Shown: positions 25,665 through 36,226, counted from the stretch's first letter. The stretch: 64,000 nt of DNA from Halomonas sp. (GCF_017983445.1 NZ_JAGOBJ010000008.1:186001-250000); one strand, 5' to 3'. Notes: generated by a model not told the origin, from the letters alone. Made by a program: numbers and translations.

Positions 25665-25677
25665 ATGAGGATGATCG

Positions 25678-25917
25678 ATGCCTACGATAGCGCTTTGGAT
25701 AATTACTATTTCTGAAGATCAATCGATCAATGAAATAGCCTCGCGTCTAAGCGATGAAGGCCTCAGCGTCAGAGATGTGCTTGAGGAGATAGGATGCATT
25801 ACCGGGTCGGCAGATGATGTCACCGCCGAGCGGCTTAGAAAGGTCAACGGGGTGGTGGATATTGCACCTGATATGCAGCTCGATATAGGCCCGCCAGATG
25901 ATGATGAGACCTGGTAA
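25678..25917 (+). CDS. Small acidic I9-propeptide-like partner of the subtilase
   Basis: 79 residues. A predicted beta-alpha-beta-beta-alpha-beta pattern (ALWIITISEDQ; helix INEIASRLSDEG; ITGSADD; helix ERLRKVNGV; VVDIAPDMQLDI) follows the ferredoxin-like I9 prodomain plan, including the characteristic 'L+KVxGVxxIxPD' ending. Free-standing I9-like proteins inhibit or help fold subtilases. It lies 14 bases after the S8 protease stop with GAGGAT as ribosome site, so co-expression is expected. The tail is acidic (PPDDDETW). Family membership is inferred from pattern, not proven. Confidence 0.65.
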   Translation: MPTIALWIITISEDQSINEIASRLSDEGLSVRDVLEEIGCITGSADDVTAERLRKVNGVVDIAPDMQLDIGPPDDDETW

Positions 25918-26042
25918 TTCGGCTCAATATTTATTTTTGAAAAAGCTTGGGAGAAAGCCTAGATGCGGCGTATGAAAAGTCATATACCGACCCGTACCCA
26001 GCCGCTGCCCAATAACAATGCGTTTACTACAGGGCCAAAGCA

Positions 26043-26561
26043 ATGGAGTTTGTTCGCAGTATCATTATTTCTGAGTTTTCTGATTTTAATGACCTGAGTG
26101 AATTTATCATTGTAGTCATTCGATTATTGATGGCAGCTTTACTCGGCGGCCTCTTGGGGCTTGAGCGTGAGCAGAGCGGCAAACCAGCCGGGATACGTAC
26201 CCACATGCTTGTATGTATGGGGGCTGCGGTATTTGTATTAATTCCCCAGCAGGCAGGCATTTCTGATGCGGACATGAGTCGAGTCATTCAGGGGGTCGTT
26301 AGCGGAATTGGTTTTCTATGTGCCGGCAGTATTATCACACGGCAGAACGACCTGTTTGCGACAGGTCTCACCACCGCAGCTGGCATCTGGTTTACAGCGG
26401 CCATAGGTATGGCCGTTGGCCTTGGACGAGAGCAAACGGCGGTTGTGTGTACATTGTTGGCTTGGGTGGTGCTTTACGTAGTGCCTTTCTTTTCGCGTTC
26501 AATAACCAAGAAAAAGATTATACGCCCAGCGTCCAATGAAGATGATTCGAGGATGAGCTAA
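26043..26561 (+). CDS. MgtC/SapB-family membrane protein
   Basis: 172 residues with about four to five helices. The signature LLMAALLGGLLGLEREQSGKPAG and IRTHMLVCMGAA region, and the second half GVVSGIGFLCAGSIIT, are those of the MgtC/SapB N-terminal membrane domain; the soluble C-terminal domain of MgtC is missing, as in many SapB-like forms. Role in ion homeostasis or acid/phosphate stress is known only for relatives. It is monocistronic. Confidence 0.88.
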   Translation: MEFVRSIIISEFSDFNDLSEFIIVVIRLLMAALLGGLLGLEREQSGKPAGIRTHMLVCMGAAVFVLIPQQAGISDADMSRVIQGVVSGIGFLCAGSIITRQNDLFATGLTTAAGIWFTAAIGMAVGLGREQTAVVCTLLAWVVLYVVPFFSRSITKKKIIRPASNEDDSRMS

Positions 26562-26682
26562 TACTGGCCTGGTTATTATCATTAGTTGGCTACTCTGAGG
26601 CTTACCATAAAGCTGAATTAGCAGTGGGTTTTTATTTTTAAATACAGGATAATTAATAATTATTGTTATTAGGGATTCTGAT

Positions 26683-27990
26683 ATGCCTGCTACTAAAACA
26701 TTAATTCTAACTGCTACTGGCGTTGTAGTGCTCGGGGCAGCGGGATATCTAGGCGCTCAGGCAGTAGTGGGTAATGAGGTTGAAAAAGCACTCACCCAAA
26801 CCTTTGCGCAGTTGGATGATTCCGTTTCCTGGTACGCAAGCGATGTAACGATCGAGAAATCATTGTTCAAGACAACGGCGACGGCAATGATCGGTATGGA
26901 AGGTGTTGAAAATGCCAACGCCCGGGTAAATCTGCTGGTGGACCACGGTATTATCAATAGTCCTATTACCGGCACGATTCATCCCAACGAGCAGTTTCTA
27001 AGCGGCGATATCGATGTTGATCTGGTTGCTACGCGCAATTCCGTTACGGGGCAGCTGACGGCCGGTTCGTTAAGCGGCGTTGAGCTCGACGGCACTCTGC
27101 ACGATCTGGTAGTGGATCTTGACCTTGAAGATGAAGACGTTTGGAGGGTAGATGGCCAGGCACGTGAAATTGTCGTCAATAACGAGAATGACTCATTTCG
27201 GATTGTTTCGCCACGCTTTGAAAACAGCTCCCAAGAAGCGTCCAGCCTGATACATCAACGCCTGGAAATACCCAAAATAGAGTTTTTGGCACAGGGCATC
27301 AATGTTTACATGGATGGCGTTGAGCTTGAAGCCGAGTCTGAATCAGTGGGTGATAGCCAAATCGTCAATTCAGGCGGCCGTTTCAAGGTGGCCGATATTG
27401 GCGCCGACGGCACTTCAATCGGCAGCCTGACACTTGATATGGATGCCAAGAGCTGGGATATGCCTGCTTTTCAGGCGCTTCAGGAAGCTTATGCACCGCT
27501 GCAAGCCATGCGTGCGGAGTATGAAGAAACCGGTGTGCGCGGTGATGAGCAGGAAGAGCGTGAACTACTGATCCAGTCTATCGAACATGGCTATGATGTA
27601 TTGGTTGCGAGCCCCTCAGTAGCGTTCCAGCCGCTGGAAGCACATGTCACGCTGCCCATGTTGGGTGTCGATTTTAATCCCCGCATTACGGCGGATATCC
27701 GTTTTGATGGTGAAGAGCTGTCCAAGGAAGCGTTATATAGCGCTTTATGGGATAGCCGCTTGCTATTACCCGATCAGCTTCAGGCATCGCAAGATGTCAT
27801 GAGCACACCGGAAGCACAAGAGTACCTTCAAAACCGCTTTAGCCTGAATATCGGCGTAACCACGCCTCCTCAGATGGTTCTTTCGCTCATTCCCATGCCT
27901 TATGCTCTGTTAATCGACCCGGACTTCGAAGAGCAGACGCTGATCTGGCAAGACGGCGTCCTGACCGTAAATGGTGAAGAGGTGATGTAA
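26683..27990 (+). CDS. YdgA-like (DUF945) protein
   Basis: 435 residues. A single N-terminal hydrophobic segment (LILTATGVVVLGAAGYLGAQ) anchors or exports the protein; the remainder is beta-rich and periplasmic. The N-terminal YLGAQAVVGNEVEKALTQ and internal repeats resemble the DUF945/YdgA family. Function unknown. AT-rich promoter region upstream. A hairpin lies downstream at 28036-28071. Confidence 0.7.
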   Translation: MPATKTLILTATGVVVLGAAGYLGAQAVVGNEVEKALTQTFAQLDDSVSWYASDVTIEKSLFKTTATAMIGMEGVENANARVNLLVDHGIINSPITGTIHPNEQFLSGDIDVDLVATRNSVTGQLTAGSLSGVELDGTLHDLVVDLDLEDEDVWRVDGQAREIVVNNENDSFRIVSPRFENSSQEASSLIHQRLEIPKIEFLAQGINVYMDGVELEAESESVGDSQIVNSGGRFKVADIGADGTSIGSLTLDMDAKSWDMPAFQALQEAYAPLQAMRAEYEETGVRGDEQEERELLIQSIEHGYDVLVASPSVAFQPLEAHVTLPMLGVDFNPRITADIRFDGEELSKEALYSALWDSRLLLPDQLQASQDVMSTPEAQEYLQNRFSLNIGVTTPPQMVLSLIPMPYALLIDPDFEEQTLIWQDGVLTVNGEEVM

Positions 27991-28035
27991 GTAGGTAAGT
28001 AGCTAAGTAGGAAGAGAAATCATATTACTTGTTAC

Positions 28036-28071
28036 AACTCAGTACACAGGCACTATCTGGAGTGCTGAGTT
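28036..28071 (+). terminator. Hairpin downstream of YdgA-like gene
   Basis: AACTCAG (28036-28042) pairs with CTGAGTT (28065-28071), with inner CAC/GTG pairing. It is 46 bases past the stop. There is no strong U-run, so termination is plausible but weakly supported. Confidence 0.4.
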
Positions 28072-28244
28072 GTTAATGAGGTAAAAATCGCTAAGTAGAT
28101 TCGCTGATTTCTTACCCAGCATACCCAAGGCAACATGTTGTTAGTTCAACGCGACTCAAGGGACATAAAGGCGCGGATATCCAGGATTGGCGATACCCGC
28201 ACATCACGCACTCACTTTGATAGTAGGAATCCCGCTGCCAGCAT

Positions 28245-28946
28245 TCAAGCCGGTTCCTGGGCGGGGGTGGCATTCAGCGTCACTTGCAGCTTATCAACGA
28301 GTCGTTCGACTTTACGCCGCGCTTCAGCAATAGACTTAGCCAATATCTCTCCGCCTACTTCCTGCCCTTCAATAGCAATAGCGTGAAGTCGGGTAATGCC
28401 GACAAACTCCAGTGCGAGTGCAAGGCTTGGCTCCAGGTAATTCATATGTGCCATCTCTTCACCTGGCGCCATATTAATGCCCCCTCTCGCTGTGAGTATG
28501 ACCGCGTGCCTTTCTCGATCAGTCAGCTTGGGAGTGTAGGGATCGTTCGGTTTGGTCTTATCGACACCCACCGTTCGCTCTGCGCGGACAATCTGGTCGA
28601 CCCACGCCTTGAGCGCGGCAGGCATGCTGAAGTTGTATAGCGGCGTGCCGATAATCAGGATATCCGAGGCGATCAGCTCATCGACCAGCTGATCACTTTC
28701 CACCAGTGCTTCCTGCATCCAGGGCTCGCGTTGCTCTTCGGGCGTGAAGGCTGAGGCGATCCAGTCGTGGTTGATAAAGGAGGGCGGATGTTGGCCTATA
28801 TCTCGATAGGTAATCGTGTCCTGCGAGCGTTGTAACTGCCATTGGCTAGTAAAGTGATGGGAAAGCTGGCGGCTATGAGAACCATGGTGATCGGTTCCCG
28901 CAATACCGGGACGTGCGCTGGCGTCTATATGCAGAATATGTGGCAT
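28245..28946 (-). CDS. azoR: FMN-dependent NADH-azoreductase / quinone reductase
   Basis: A 233-residue flavodoxin-fold enzyme. MPHILHIDASARPG and SHSRQLSHHF form the FMN phosphate loop; IIGTPLYNFSMPAALKAWVDQI and ILTARGG complete the AzoR/AcpD pattern. It reduces quinones and azo compounds with NADH and FMN in the cytosol. ATG at 28946 has AAGGAGG upstream and is preferred to an in-phase start at 28973. Divergent from a LysR gene that likely regulates it. Confidence 0.85.
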   Translation of the reverse strand: MPHILHIDASARPGIAGTDHHGSHSRQLSHHFTSQWQLQRSQDTITYRDIGQHPPSFINHDWIASAFTPEEQREPWMQEALVESDQLVDELIASDILIIGTPLYNFSMPAALKAWVDQIVRAERTVGVDKTKPNDPYTPKLTDRERHAVILTARGGINMAPGEEMAHMNYLEPSLALALEFVGITRLHAIAIEGQEVGGEILAKSIAEARRKVERLVDKLQVTLNATPAQEPA

Positions 28947-29063
28947 GAAAGCCTCCTTTTGAGCTGAATTCATCTATGATTGACGACAGGTGTAGCTTAG
29001 GCCTCTACCTGAAGCCGCAACAAACGATCTTTTCTTGCAGCTATAGATGAGCGAAACTCATTC

Positions 29064-29966
29064 ATGAACTCTCGACGCTTACCCTCACTTTCAGCACTTC
29101 GAGCCTTTGAAGCCGCTGCTCGGCATGAAAGTGCCAAACAGGCCGCATTGGAACTGTCGGTTACCGCCACAGCCATTAGCCATCAAATTCGTGGGCTTGA
29201 AGAGGCGCTAGGCATTGCGCTGTTTGTGCGCAGGCCCAGGCAGCTTGAATTGACTCTGCAAGGCCGCGAGTTACAGCAGGTGTTGGAATCCTCGTTCGAC
29301 AATATCAGTAATGCTATTGAACGCTTGAGTGCCATGCCCGAACGGCGGGGCATTACGCTTACGACCACGCCGGTGGTGGCAGTCCGCTGGCTACTGCCCT
29401 GGATTTGTATGCTGCGCGAATCTCATCCAAACATCGATCTACGTATTCATGCCTCTCATGAGCCCGTTGCGCTAGATGGGATAACCGCCGACCTTGCCAT
29501 TCGCCACGGTGATGGGCGCTGGCAAGGGCAGGTTGCCGAGAAGCTGTTTGATACCACCTTGATTCCGGTTTGCAGTCCACAGCTTGCTCAGCAGGCTGGC
29601 AAGGATTCGTCGAAATACCCGTTGATTCACTTTCGGCCACAGGGCGTATTTATATCGCCCACGGATTGGCCGGGTTACCAGAAGATTGCTCAGATACCGG
29701 GATTGGATGTCGGCGCCGGCCTTGCGTTCTCAGATGAAAGCCACGCCATTGCAGCAGCAGTAGGTGGCCAGGGTGTCATATTGATGAGCCGTCAGCTTAT
29801 CGAAGATGAATTGGCCGATGGGCGCCTGGTACAACCTTTTGGCCCTGAGCTTGAAGACCGTGCCTTTTTTTTCGTTTATCCGGAAAGCCGCCGAAACGAT
29901 CCAACAATGCTGGCACTTCGTGACTGGGTGATGGCGGTGCCTGGCAGACTATCGACGGCTAACTGA
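29064..29966 (+). CDS. GcvA-like LysR-family regulator
   Basis: 300 residues. The N-terminal HTH (LPSLSALRAFEAAARHESAKQAALELSVTATAISHQIRGLEE) and the downstream TTTPVVAVRWLLPWI segment are typical of the GcvA subgroup of LysR regulators. It is divergent to azoR, with a 117-base shared promoter region, suggesting control of azoR. Confidence 0.85.
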   Translation: MNSRRLPSLSALRAFEAAARHESAKQAALELSVTATAISHQIRGLEEALGIALFVRRPRQLELTLQGRELQQVLESSFDNISNAIERLSAMPERRGITLTTTPVVAVRWLLPWICMLRESHPNIDLRIHASHEPVALDGITADLAIRHGDGRWQGQVAEKLFDTTLIPVCSPQLAQQAGKDSSKYPLIHFRPQGVFISPTDWPGYQKIAQIPGLDVGAGLAFSDESHAIAAAVGGQGVILMSRQLIEDELADGRLVQPFGPELEDRAFFFVYPESRRNDPTMLALRDWVMAVPGRLSTAN

Positions 29967-30067
29967 TAATTCCTGATTTATACCGTTATCTTGATTGGAT
30001 CGTCAAAGGGTACGCACTGTGCTGGTTTATAGCCAACAAGACGGAGGGTAGCGAGGGTCAAAAAGAG

Positions 30068-30163
30068 TGGCGGAAGAGCGTGGGAGTCGAACCCACCAAA
30101 GACTGCTGGCAGCCCCTGCCAGATTTGAAGTCTGGCCGCCCCACCGGGGGTCGATCCTCTTCC
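30068..30163 (-). tRNA. selC: tRNA-Sec (anticodon TCA)
   Basis: Ninety-six bases including the encoded CCA at 30068-30070. The anticodon arm CCAGACTTCAAATCTGG presents TCA (reads UGA). There is a long variable arm (GGGGCTG pairing with CAGTCTT) and a T arm GTGGG-TTCGACT-CCCAC, with the unusually long acceptor of tRNA-Sec. The first seven acceptor pairs (GGAAGAG/CTCTTCC) are perfect; the eighth would be G-G. The 5' end lies 22 bases downstream of the selB stop on the same strand, so it is likely processed from the selAB transcript. It decodes the UGA of fdoG. Confidence 0.93.
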
Positions 30164-30185
30164 TTGAGCGTATGCCTTGTGTTGC

Positions 30186-32114
30186 CTAGTTCCACAAGGC
30201 AGTACGGCGAATGCAGCGTTCATCCTGCACCCGGCGCGTAAAACCTATCCTATCAAAGAATTCGAGAATGTGAACGGCCAATTTGCGTCCGGTACCGATA
30301 CGGTTGCGAAACTCAGCAACGCGAATAGTGCCGTGTTCGTCCATTAGCTCACGTGCGATATTGGCCATTTCCTGTGCCGCAGAGGCGAGGTAAAAGTGGT
30401 CTTTGCGAACCTGATAAAGCCTGCCAAGGCGAGCACAGGCGGTTAGTGCCTGACGAACACGCTTTTCATCAAGCCCACTGCTTGCTGCCAGGTCGCGAAC
30501 CCGGGGTGGCTGGAAGGGCGCCTCGGCCAGCAGAGGCTCAAGCCGTTGCCAGAGCGCCTCATCGTGCTCATTAAGTGCCGCACGATGGCCGGGCAGAGAA
30601 ATGAAGGGGCCATTGCTGTCGAGCTGATCCGTCTCGATCAGTTGTTTCAGCAGGCTGCGGAAGAGAGGAGCCGGTAATCGAGGAGCAGCTTGGCGATTTA
30701 GTCGCTCGCGCTCGGTACCCAGCATGGCGGGTTCGTTCTGGTGATTACCGGCGACTACTTGGATAATCCGCTCTCTAAGCGACTCGATGGCTTTTTGGGA
30801 GAAAGCGCTAACGTCGCCTTCGGCAGTGAGGACTTGACCTGCGGATGCCTCAACCAGCGGCGCTAGATCCTGAACGCTGACATTAAGATTGCGCGCCATG
30901 CTAGTAAGATCCAAGCCTTCAGGATGGAGATCGAGCGCGGCACCCAGCGGTTCGTGAAGGTCGTAAGGTGGATTGGTGCTTGCGCATTTTGCAAGCGCCG
31001 CCAACCAGGTTAGTCGAGCGGGCGCGCGCTGGCCGCGACGGGGTGGTCCTCCGTCCAGTGCGATCCCGCCACCGAGGGTAATATGTCCGCCATGATCGCG
31101 GATGACGAAGCGATCTCCCAGGCAGGCGTGTACCGGGCTGTCACAGACCAGTTGGCCAAGCATGCTTTTGCCTGGTTCGAGTCGTTGCCCTTCGAGTAGC
31201 GAAACCCGCCCCATGAGATGGGCGGCCCCCAGATGTATATGGACGGGCGTCCAGTGCTTGAGCGGTGGGGCAGCGTCGAGCAGCCTTAGCTCGACATCAA
31301 GTCGCTTGATAGAAGGTGTTTCAAGCGACTCGGCGACAACCCAGTCGCCGCGCTTAATACGCTCCCGTTCTACGCCGGTTCCAGCAAGATTGAGCGCTAC
31401 TCGGTCACCCTGGTAAGCCTGATCACTCTCGCGGTGCTGGCGCCGCAGCTGGCGCACCCTGGCCTTATGGCCGTCGGGTACCAGACGCACCATGTCACCC
31501 TTGGCAATGCAGCCGCTGAGTGCGGTGCCTGTCACTACCAGACCTGCACCCGGCAACGCGAAAACGCGGTCCACGCTAAGGCGGAAATGCCCCTGAGCTG
31601 AAAACGCATGCTGTTGGGCCGCCTGTGCCCATAGCGTGTCTCGCAGTGCCGCTACGCCTTCACCGCTGTGGCTTGAGATGTCATATAGCGGTGCTTTGGC
31701 GAGCTGGGTTCCGGCCAGTAGTTGGGTGATCTCTTGTCTGACTTCCTGACGCCGTGGTGCGTCGACTCGGTCGATCTTGGTCAGTGCCACCACGCCGCGG
31801 TCGACGCCGAGCAAGTCGAGGATTTGGACATGTTCGATCGTTTGTGGCATTACACCATCGTCGGCGGCCACTACCAGCAGAGCCGTGTCAATGCCAGCGC
31901 TGCCCGCAAGCATGTTATGCAGAAACCGATGATGCCCCGGCACGTCGACAAAGCCGAGCTCAACGCCTGGCGCGACGTCGGGGTAGGCAAAACCAGCTTC
32001 GATGGTCAACCCGCGTGCCTTCTCCTCTTTTAGGCGGTCGGTATCAATACCGGTCAGCTGCTGGATCAAAGCGGTCTTGCCATGGTCGACATGGCCGGCA
32101 GTGCCGACAATCAT
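30186..32114 (-). CDS. selB: Selenocysteine-specific elongation factor SelB
   Basis: A 642-residue GTPase that brings Sec-tRNA to UGA codons marked by a SECIS hairpin. [11 protein letters not shown] (P-loop), DVPGHHRF (G3) and LTKIDR (G4) lie in the N-terminal EF-Tu-like part; domains II-III follow, and the C-terminal half carries the winged-helix repeats that bind SECIS mRNA. Length is close to the E. coli protein (614). Start codon overlaps the selA stop by four bases (ATGA). tRNA-Sec lies immediately downstream. Confidence 0.95.
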   Translation of the reverse strand: MIVGTAGHVDHGKTALIQQLTGIDTDRLKEEKARGLTIEAGFAYPDVAPGVELGFVDVPGHHRFLHNMLAGSAGIDTALLVVAADDGVMPQTIEHVQILDLLGVDRGVVALTKIDRVDAPRRQEVRQEITQLLAGTQLAKAPLYDISSHSGEGVAALRDTLWAQAAQQHAFSAQGHFRLSVDRVFALPGAGLVVTGTALSGCIAKGDMVRLVPDGHKARVRQLRRQHRESDQAYQGDRVALNLAGTGVERERIKRGDWVVAESLETPSIKRLDVELRLLDAAPPLKHWTPVHIHLGAAHLMGRVSLLEGQRLEPGKSMLGQLVCDSPVHACLGDRFVIRDHGGHITLGGGIALDGGPPRRGQRAPARLTWLAALAKCASTNPPYDLHEPLGAALDLHPEGLDLTSMARNLNVSVQDLAPLVEASAGQVLTAEGDVSAFSQKAIESLRERIIQVVAGNHQNEPAMLGTERERLNRQAAPRLPAPLFRSLLKQLIETDQLDSNGPFISLPGHRAALNEHDEALWQRLEPLLAEAPFQPPRVRDLAASSGLDEKRVRQALTACARLGRLYQVRKDHFYLASAAQEMANIARELMDEHGTIRVAEFRNRIGTGRKLAVHILEFFDRIGFTRRVQDERCIRRTALWN

Positions 32115-33586
32115 GGCGGGCCTTCCTGGTGCAGGTCATGGTGGTTCTCGTAGCGCTGCTTCAATATCGAGAACTGTGAAGCGAAGGTTTCCACATCTTC
32201 AGGGCGGTATAGACAGCGCAGATCGAGGTAGAGGGCGCCTTCGTTAAGGCGGCCGATAACCGGACGGGGGAGTTGACGAAACGCTGTCTCGATGCGTTTG
32301 AGACACCGTTCCCTGGCGCGGCGGTCACCGTTTAGCGGGCGCCAGGCCAGCGCGTAGCTCGGCAACCGGTCGACGGGTAGTGAGCCGCTGCCCAGCTGAC
32401 TGACACAGGGTGCCAAGGTAACCTCAATGTCGTCGAGCAGGGCCTGAGCGGAGAAAAGCAGACGTTCGCCGGTCGCCGCGATGTCGGTTTCTGGCCGCGT
32501 CAACATCGTCAACGTGGGAATGTCTCGCTGCGGCGCCTCACTGTCGCGATAGAGGCGCAAGGTGGCTTCCAGAGCGGCCAGGGTCAGCTTGTCCAGGCGC
32601 AGGGCACGTTTTAGTGGGTGGCGCTTGATCGTATCGATAAGTTCACGGCGGCCGACAATAATGCCTGCCTGTGGGCCGCCCAGCAGCTTGTCGCCACTGA
32701 AGGTGACGACGTCGGCACCGGCGTCAATCGCCTCGCGAGGTTGCGACTCATGGGGCAGGCCTAGCGCGGAGAAGTCGGCTAATGCGCCGCTGCCAAGGTC
32801 AACCATGAAAGGGACGCCATGCGCGTGTGCAATGTGGGCCAATTCACGCTCCGGCACACTTTTCGTAAAACCGGTGATGGCGTAGTTGGAGGTGTGTGCC
32901 TTGACGATCAACCCGGTGCCATCACCCATGGCGGCCTGGAAATCCTTGGCATGGGTTCGGTTGGTCGCGCCTACCTCATGGAGCCGACAGCCCGCCGCGA
33001 CCATGATGTCGGGCATGCGAAAGGCGCCGCCTATCTCAATCAACTCGCCGCGTGAAATGATCGCCTCGCGGCCATTGGCCAGAGCGCTCAGTGCCAGCAG
33101 CACTGCACCGGCGTTGTTGTTGACCACGGTGGCTGCTTCGGCGCCAGTCAGCTCGCAGAGCAGGGACTCTACCAAGCGGTCACGGTCGCCTCGGCCACCG
33201 CTCTCCAGGTCATACTCAAGCGCCATGGGGTGACGGGCGGCCTGAACCATGGCTTCGATGGCTGACTCAGCAAGTGGCGAGCGGCCGAGGTTGGTATGAA
33301 TCACCGTGCCGGTCAGGTTAAACACGCTGCGGCTATTGGGCAGTGCCAGTTTCTCAAGGCGTTCAAGCACTCGGGCAGTGAGTGTATCGAGAGAGAGGGT
33401 GGCGGGCTGGTGCTCGGCAAGCTCGGAACTACCCGCAAGTCGCGAGCGCTCGTTCTCCAGGGTCAGGCGGATGGCCTGCCTGACCAAGCGCCCACCATGA
33501 TGATGCTGGGCTTGCTGTAGAGCGGGAAGGGCTAGCAGAGTGTCTACGGCAGGCAGACTGCGTCGAACGTCCATTGTTGTTTTCAT
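32111..33586 (-). CDS. selA: L-seryl-tRNA(Sec) selenium transferase
   Basis: About 491 residues. PLP-dependent decamer that turns Ser-tRNA(Sec) into Sec-tRNA(Sec) with selenophosphate. [20 protein letters not shown], the [16 protein letters not shown] region and [14 protein letters not shown] (PLP lysine) are conserved. Several in-phase starts exist; ATG at 33586 closely follows AAGGAT, and ATG at 33574 would also fit. It lies just after fdhE and overlaps selB by four bases. selD (selenophosphate synthetase) is not in the window. Confidence 0.93.
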   Translation of the reverse strand: MKTTMDVRRSLPAVDTLLALPALQQAQHHHGGRLVRQAIRLTLENERSRLAGSSELAEHQPATLSLDTLTARVLERLEKLALPNSRSVFNLTGTVIHTNLGRSPLAESAIEAMVQAARHPMALEYDLESGGRGDRDRLVESLLCELTGAEAATVVNNNAGAVLLALSALANGREAIISRGELIEIGGAFRMPDIMVAAGCRLHEVGATNRTHAKDFQAAMGDGTGLIVKAHTSNYAITGFTKSVPERELAHIAHAHGVPFMVDLGSGALADFSALGLPHESQPREAIDAGADVVTFSGDKLLGGPQAGIIVGRRELIDTIKRHPLKRALRLDKLTLAALEATLRLYRDSEAPQRDIPTLTMLTRPETDIAATGERLLFSAQALLDDIEVTLAPCVSQLGSGSLPVDRLPSYALAWRPLNGDRRARERCLKRIETAFRQLPRPVIGRLNEGALYLDLRCLYRPEDVETFASQFSILKQRYENHHDLHQEGPP

Positions 33587-33636
33587 ATCCTTAAGGCATA
33601 GCATGGCCGAGCGCGGGCGGTCGCTCGGGGATGGCG

Positions 33637-34563
33637 TCATTCACCCACGATAAGCAGCGGATTGAAGCCGCTGCGACGATACTGTTTTTCCTCGGCGAGC
33701 AAAAGATCCAGCGCCAGGCTCGCGAGGTCGTCGGCAAGGGGTTCAGCATGAGCGTCGAATTCACGTGGCATGATCTTGAGATAGGAGTGACAGTCGCCAC
33801 AGGTCTCGGCCTGAGTGGGGAGCAGGCGCTCACCGATCTCATCTTCAAGACTCAGGTAGTCAAGCTTGCCGCTCTGATCGCAGACACTGCATTTGGAGCG
33901 CTCCAGATACCACTGTGTCGCGCATAACCCGCACTGCAGATAACGCGCCCCGCTGCGTTTAGAATCTATCTGGATGATGCTTGCCACCGGCAACGAGCCG
34001 CAACAGGGGCAGATCGAACGGGCCTCGGCACTGGGGCGTTTTGGCGGTTGTGGCAGGGTGCGCGCCAAGCGCAGCCAGGCCACCTGCAACGCAGCGGCTA
34101 CTAAAGGCATCAGCCCCCGGCTTGCTTCAGGGCCGGGGCGCGCCTCAAGCACTTCTTGGGCAAGGCGATCGATTTCCTCTCTGGGCAGCTTACGCAGAGT
34201 GTCGAGCAACGGCCGCTGCGCCTCACCAACATGCAATTCGAGGCCATCGAGAAGCGCGGTTAGCTCACTGTGAAAGTCGATATCGCGGTAAAGCGCCTGA
34301 GTGCCCAGCGGCGGCATGCCATGCTCCAGGGCCAGTGCAAAGGCATCCGGCTCGGGCAGCCAAGCTGGGGTATTGCGCTCCAGTGCCTGCTGCTGGGCGT
34401 GAGAGAGCTGTGCCATGAAAGCCAAAAAATCGCGCAGCGGTTCGATACGCTCGGAGAGATCACGCAGGCGCTGTGCGCGCTTTGCAAAATGCTCCTGCTC
34501 GGGCAGCACTACGGAGGGTGGATCGATAACGCCCATCGGGGCATTGCCATATGCGTGATTCAC
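33637..34563 (-). CDS. fdhE: Formate dehydrogenase accessory protein FdhE
   Basis: A 308-residue rubredoxin-like iron protein needed for formate dehydrogenase maturation. The zinc/iron-binding CXXC pairs are visible: CPCCGSL, CGLCATQW and KCSVCDQSG, and CGDCHSY. Cytosolic. The start overlaps the end of the cytochrome subunit gene by four bases (ATGA), so the genes are translationally coupled. Confidence 0.92.
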   Translation of the reverse strand: MNHAYGNAPMGVIDPPSVVLPEQEHFAKRAQRLRDLSERIEPLRDFLAFMAQLSHAQQQALERNTPAWLPEPDAFALALEHGMPPLGTQALYRDIDFHSELTALLDGLELHVGEAQRPLLDTLRKLPREEIDRLAQEVLEARPGPEASRGLMPLVAAALQVAWLRLARTLPQPPKRPSAEARSICPCCGSLPVASIIQIDSKRSGARYLQCGLCATQWYLERSKCSVCDQSGKLDYLSLEDEIGERLLPTQAETCGDCHSYLKIMPREFDAHAEPLADDLASLALDLLLAEEKQYRRSGFNPLLIVGE

Positions 34564-35273
34564 TTGGGCTTTTCTCCTGACATGATCGGGTGCTGCTGCT
34601 TGGCCATCTTGCGCTCTTGCTCCAGACGCTCTTTGTCCATTTCCTCCTCATACCATAAATCATGGTGATGTTTCGCCCAAGACTTGCTGACCCGGCCACG
34701 GATCATGGCGGTGAACGACCCCTTCACCCAAATACCTGAGTAGATGTGGATGATCAAGGTGATAATCGCGAGGAAGGCCACATAAGCATGCCCAACCGCG
34801 GCCAGCCGACGTAGTGTGATGGGAACGGCATCGGCGAAGTAGGGCTGCCAGATGAGCAGGCCGGTCGCCAGTAGCAGTGGCACGCAAAGCACCATGATCC
34901 AGTAGACCAGCTTTTGGCCAGCATTGTTCTTACCTACCGGCGGTAGACGCTCATCGTGATTGGTCAGCACGTCCTTGATCTGCTTGAGCCACTGAATGTC
35001 ATGGCGCTTGATCAGGCTCACCTTGAAGAAACGGATCGCCATGATCACAAAAAATAGCGCCATGAACAGTCCGATATACGGATGCAGGATCCGCGTCATG
35101 CTCGGGCCACCGAACAGGCCGGTCAGCGACCAGAAGAAGGGGTGGAAAAAGGGCAGCCCACTGAGTATCAACATCACGAAGCTGATCGCGATAAGCCAAT
35201 GATTGATGCGCGAAAATGTGTCATATCGCAGGAGGCCCCGATCGGATTTGGCAGATGGCTTTGGCTCGTTCAT
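34560..35273 (-). CDS. fdoI: Formate dehydrogenase cytochrome b556 subunit
   Basis: 237 residues with four membrane helices, of the FdnI/FdoI family. Transfers electrons from the periplasmic iron-sulfur subunit to quinone. The fragments [23 protein letters not shown] and [12 protein letters not shown] contain haem-ligating histidines, and [21 protein letters not shown] gives the later ones. It overlaps both fdoH (start ATGA) and fdhE by four bases. Confidence 0.92.
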   Translation of the reverse strand: MNEPKPSAKSDRGLLRYDTFSRINHWLIAISFVMLILSGLPFFHPFFWSLTGLFGGPSMTRILHPYIGLFMALFFVIMAIRFFKVSLIKRHDIQWLKQIKDVLTNHDERLPPVGKNNAGQKLVYWIMVLCVPLLLATGLLIWQPYFADAVPITLRRLAAVGHAYVAFLAIITLIIHIYSGIWVKGSFTAMIRGRVSKSWAKHHHDLWYEEEMDKERLEQERKMAKQQHPIMSGEKPK

Positions 35274-36226
35274 GGCCGTTTCTCCTCGTGATACTGGCCA
35301 CGCTCCTCATCCGCGCGCACCTCTTTATTCGCTTCTTTCTCCACATCGTCTTCCTCCTCTTCCGGTGTCTCCTTGGGGCCCGCGGCGAGATAGTGGAAAA
35401 ACCCGGCAAATGCGGCGAGCCCAATAGCCACCGAGGCCAACGGCTTGGATATACCTTTCCAGCCTTCAACCAGCGGGCTGATGCGTGGGTCCCTGGGCAA
35501 ACCGCTGTAGATTTCCGGCTTGTCGGCATGTTGCAGCACGTAGATCACATGGGTGCCGCCGACCCCTTGGGGATTATAGATACCGGCTTTTTCAAAACCG
35601 CGCCCCTTGAGAAAGTCGGTGCGCGTCTCAGCGAGATCGAGCATGTCCTCCCTGGTACCGAACATGATCGATCCGGTAGGGCACGATTTTACACAGGCCG
35701 GCTCCAAGCCATTGGAGACACGGTCGGAGCAGAGCGTACACTTGTAGGACTTGCCATCCTTTTTGGAGATTCGCGGCACATCAAAAGGGCAGCCAGTGAC
35801 ACAATAGCCGCAGCCAATGCAGTGCTCGGAGTTGAAGTCGACGATACCGTTGGCGTACTGAACAATCGCGCCGGGGGCCGGGCATGCCTCAAGGCAGCCA
35901 GGTTCGGCGCAGTGCATGCAGTTATCCTTACGGATCAGCCACTCCAGATTGCCTTGTTCGTTCTCGTGCTCGTTGAAGCGCATTACCTGCCAGGAGTCGG
36001 GTGTAAGGTCAGTCGGGTTGTCGTATTCCCCCACACATTCTCCTACCTCGTCACGCAAGTCGTTCCACTCAGAACATGCTACCTGGCATGCCTTGCAACC
36101 GATGCAGCGGGATACGTCGATCAGCTTGGTGACCGCTTCAACGCCGCCGCTTCGCGTCTGGGGCGAGGGTACCGAGGTCGCTGAGCGAGCGATGATGTTC
36201 TGCGAGTTGATTTGTTCTCCACGCAT
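35270..36226 (-). CDS. fdoH: Formate dehydrogenase iron-sulfur (beta) subunit
   Basis: 318 residues with four ferredoxin-type [4Fe-4S] sites: [47 protein letters not shown] and CTLCSDR...[10 protein letters not shown]-terminal hydrophobic helix ([20 protein letters not shown]) anchors it, followed by an acidic-basic tail ([17 protein letters not shown]). It links FdoG to the cytochrome. It begins 15 bases after the fdoG stop. Confidence 0.94.
   Translation of the reverse strand: MRGEQINSQNIIARSATSVPSPQTRSGGVEAVTKLIDVSRCIGCKACQVACSEWNDLRDEVGECVGEYDNPTDLTPDSWQVMRFNEHENEQGNLEWLIRKDNCMHCAEPGCLEACPAPGAIVQYANGIVDFNSEHCIGCGYCVTGCPFDVPRISKKDGKSYKCTLCSDRVSNGLEPACVKSCPTGSIMFGTREDMLDLAETRTDFLKGRGFEKAGIYNPQGVGGTHVIYVLQHADKPEIYSGLPRDPRISPLVEGWKGISKPLASVAIGLAAFAGFFHYLAAGPKETPEEEEDDVEKEANKEVRADEERGQYHEEKRP

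Noticed and set aside
25678-25917. Chance frame after the subtilase
   Set aside because: It has a good ribosome site, only a 14-base gap, and a coherent I9-like pattern, so it was kept as a gene.
27987-28013. Short tandem repeat (TAAGTAG-like units) as CRISPR or satellite
   Set aside because: Only about four imperfect seven-base units; far too short for an array.
30068-30163. selC as insertion point of a genomic island
   Set aside because: No integrase, phage gene or repeated tRNA end was found on either side.
35216-36184. Long antisense frame across the iron-sulfur subunit gene
   Set aside because: The complementary strand carries four intact ferredoxin motifs; the frame is a shadow of its codon bias.
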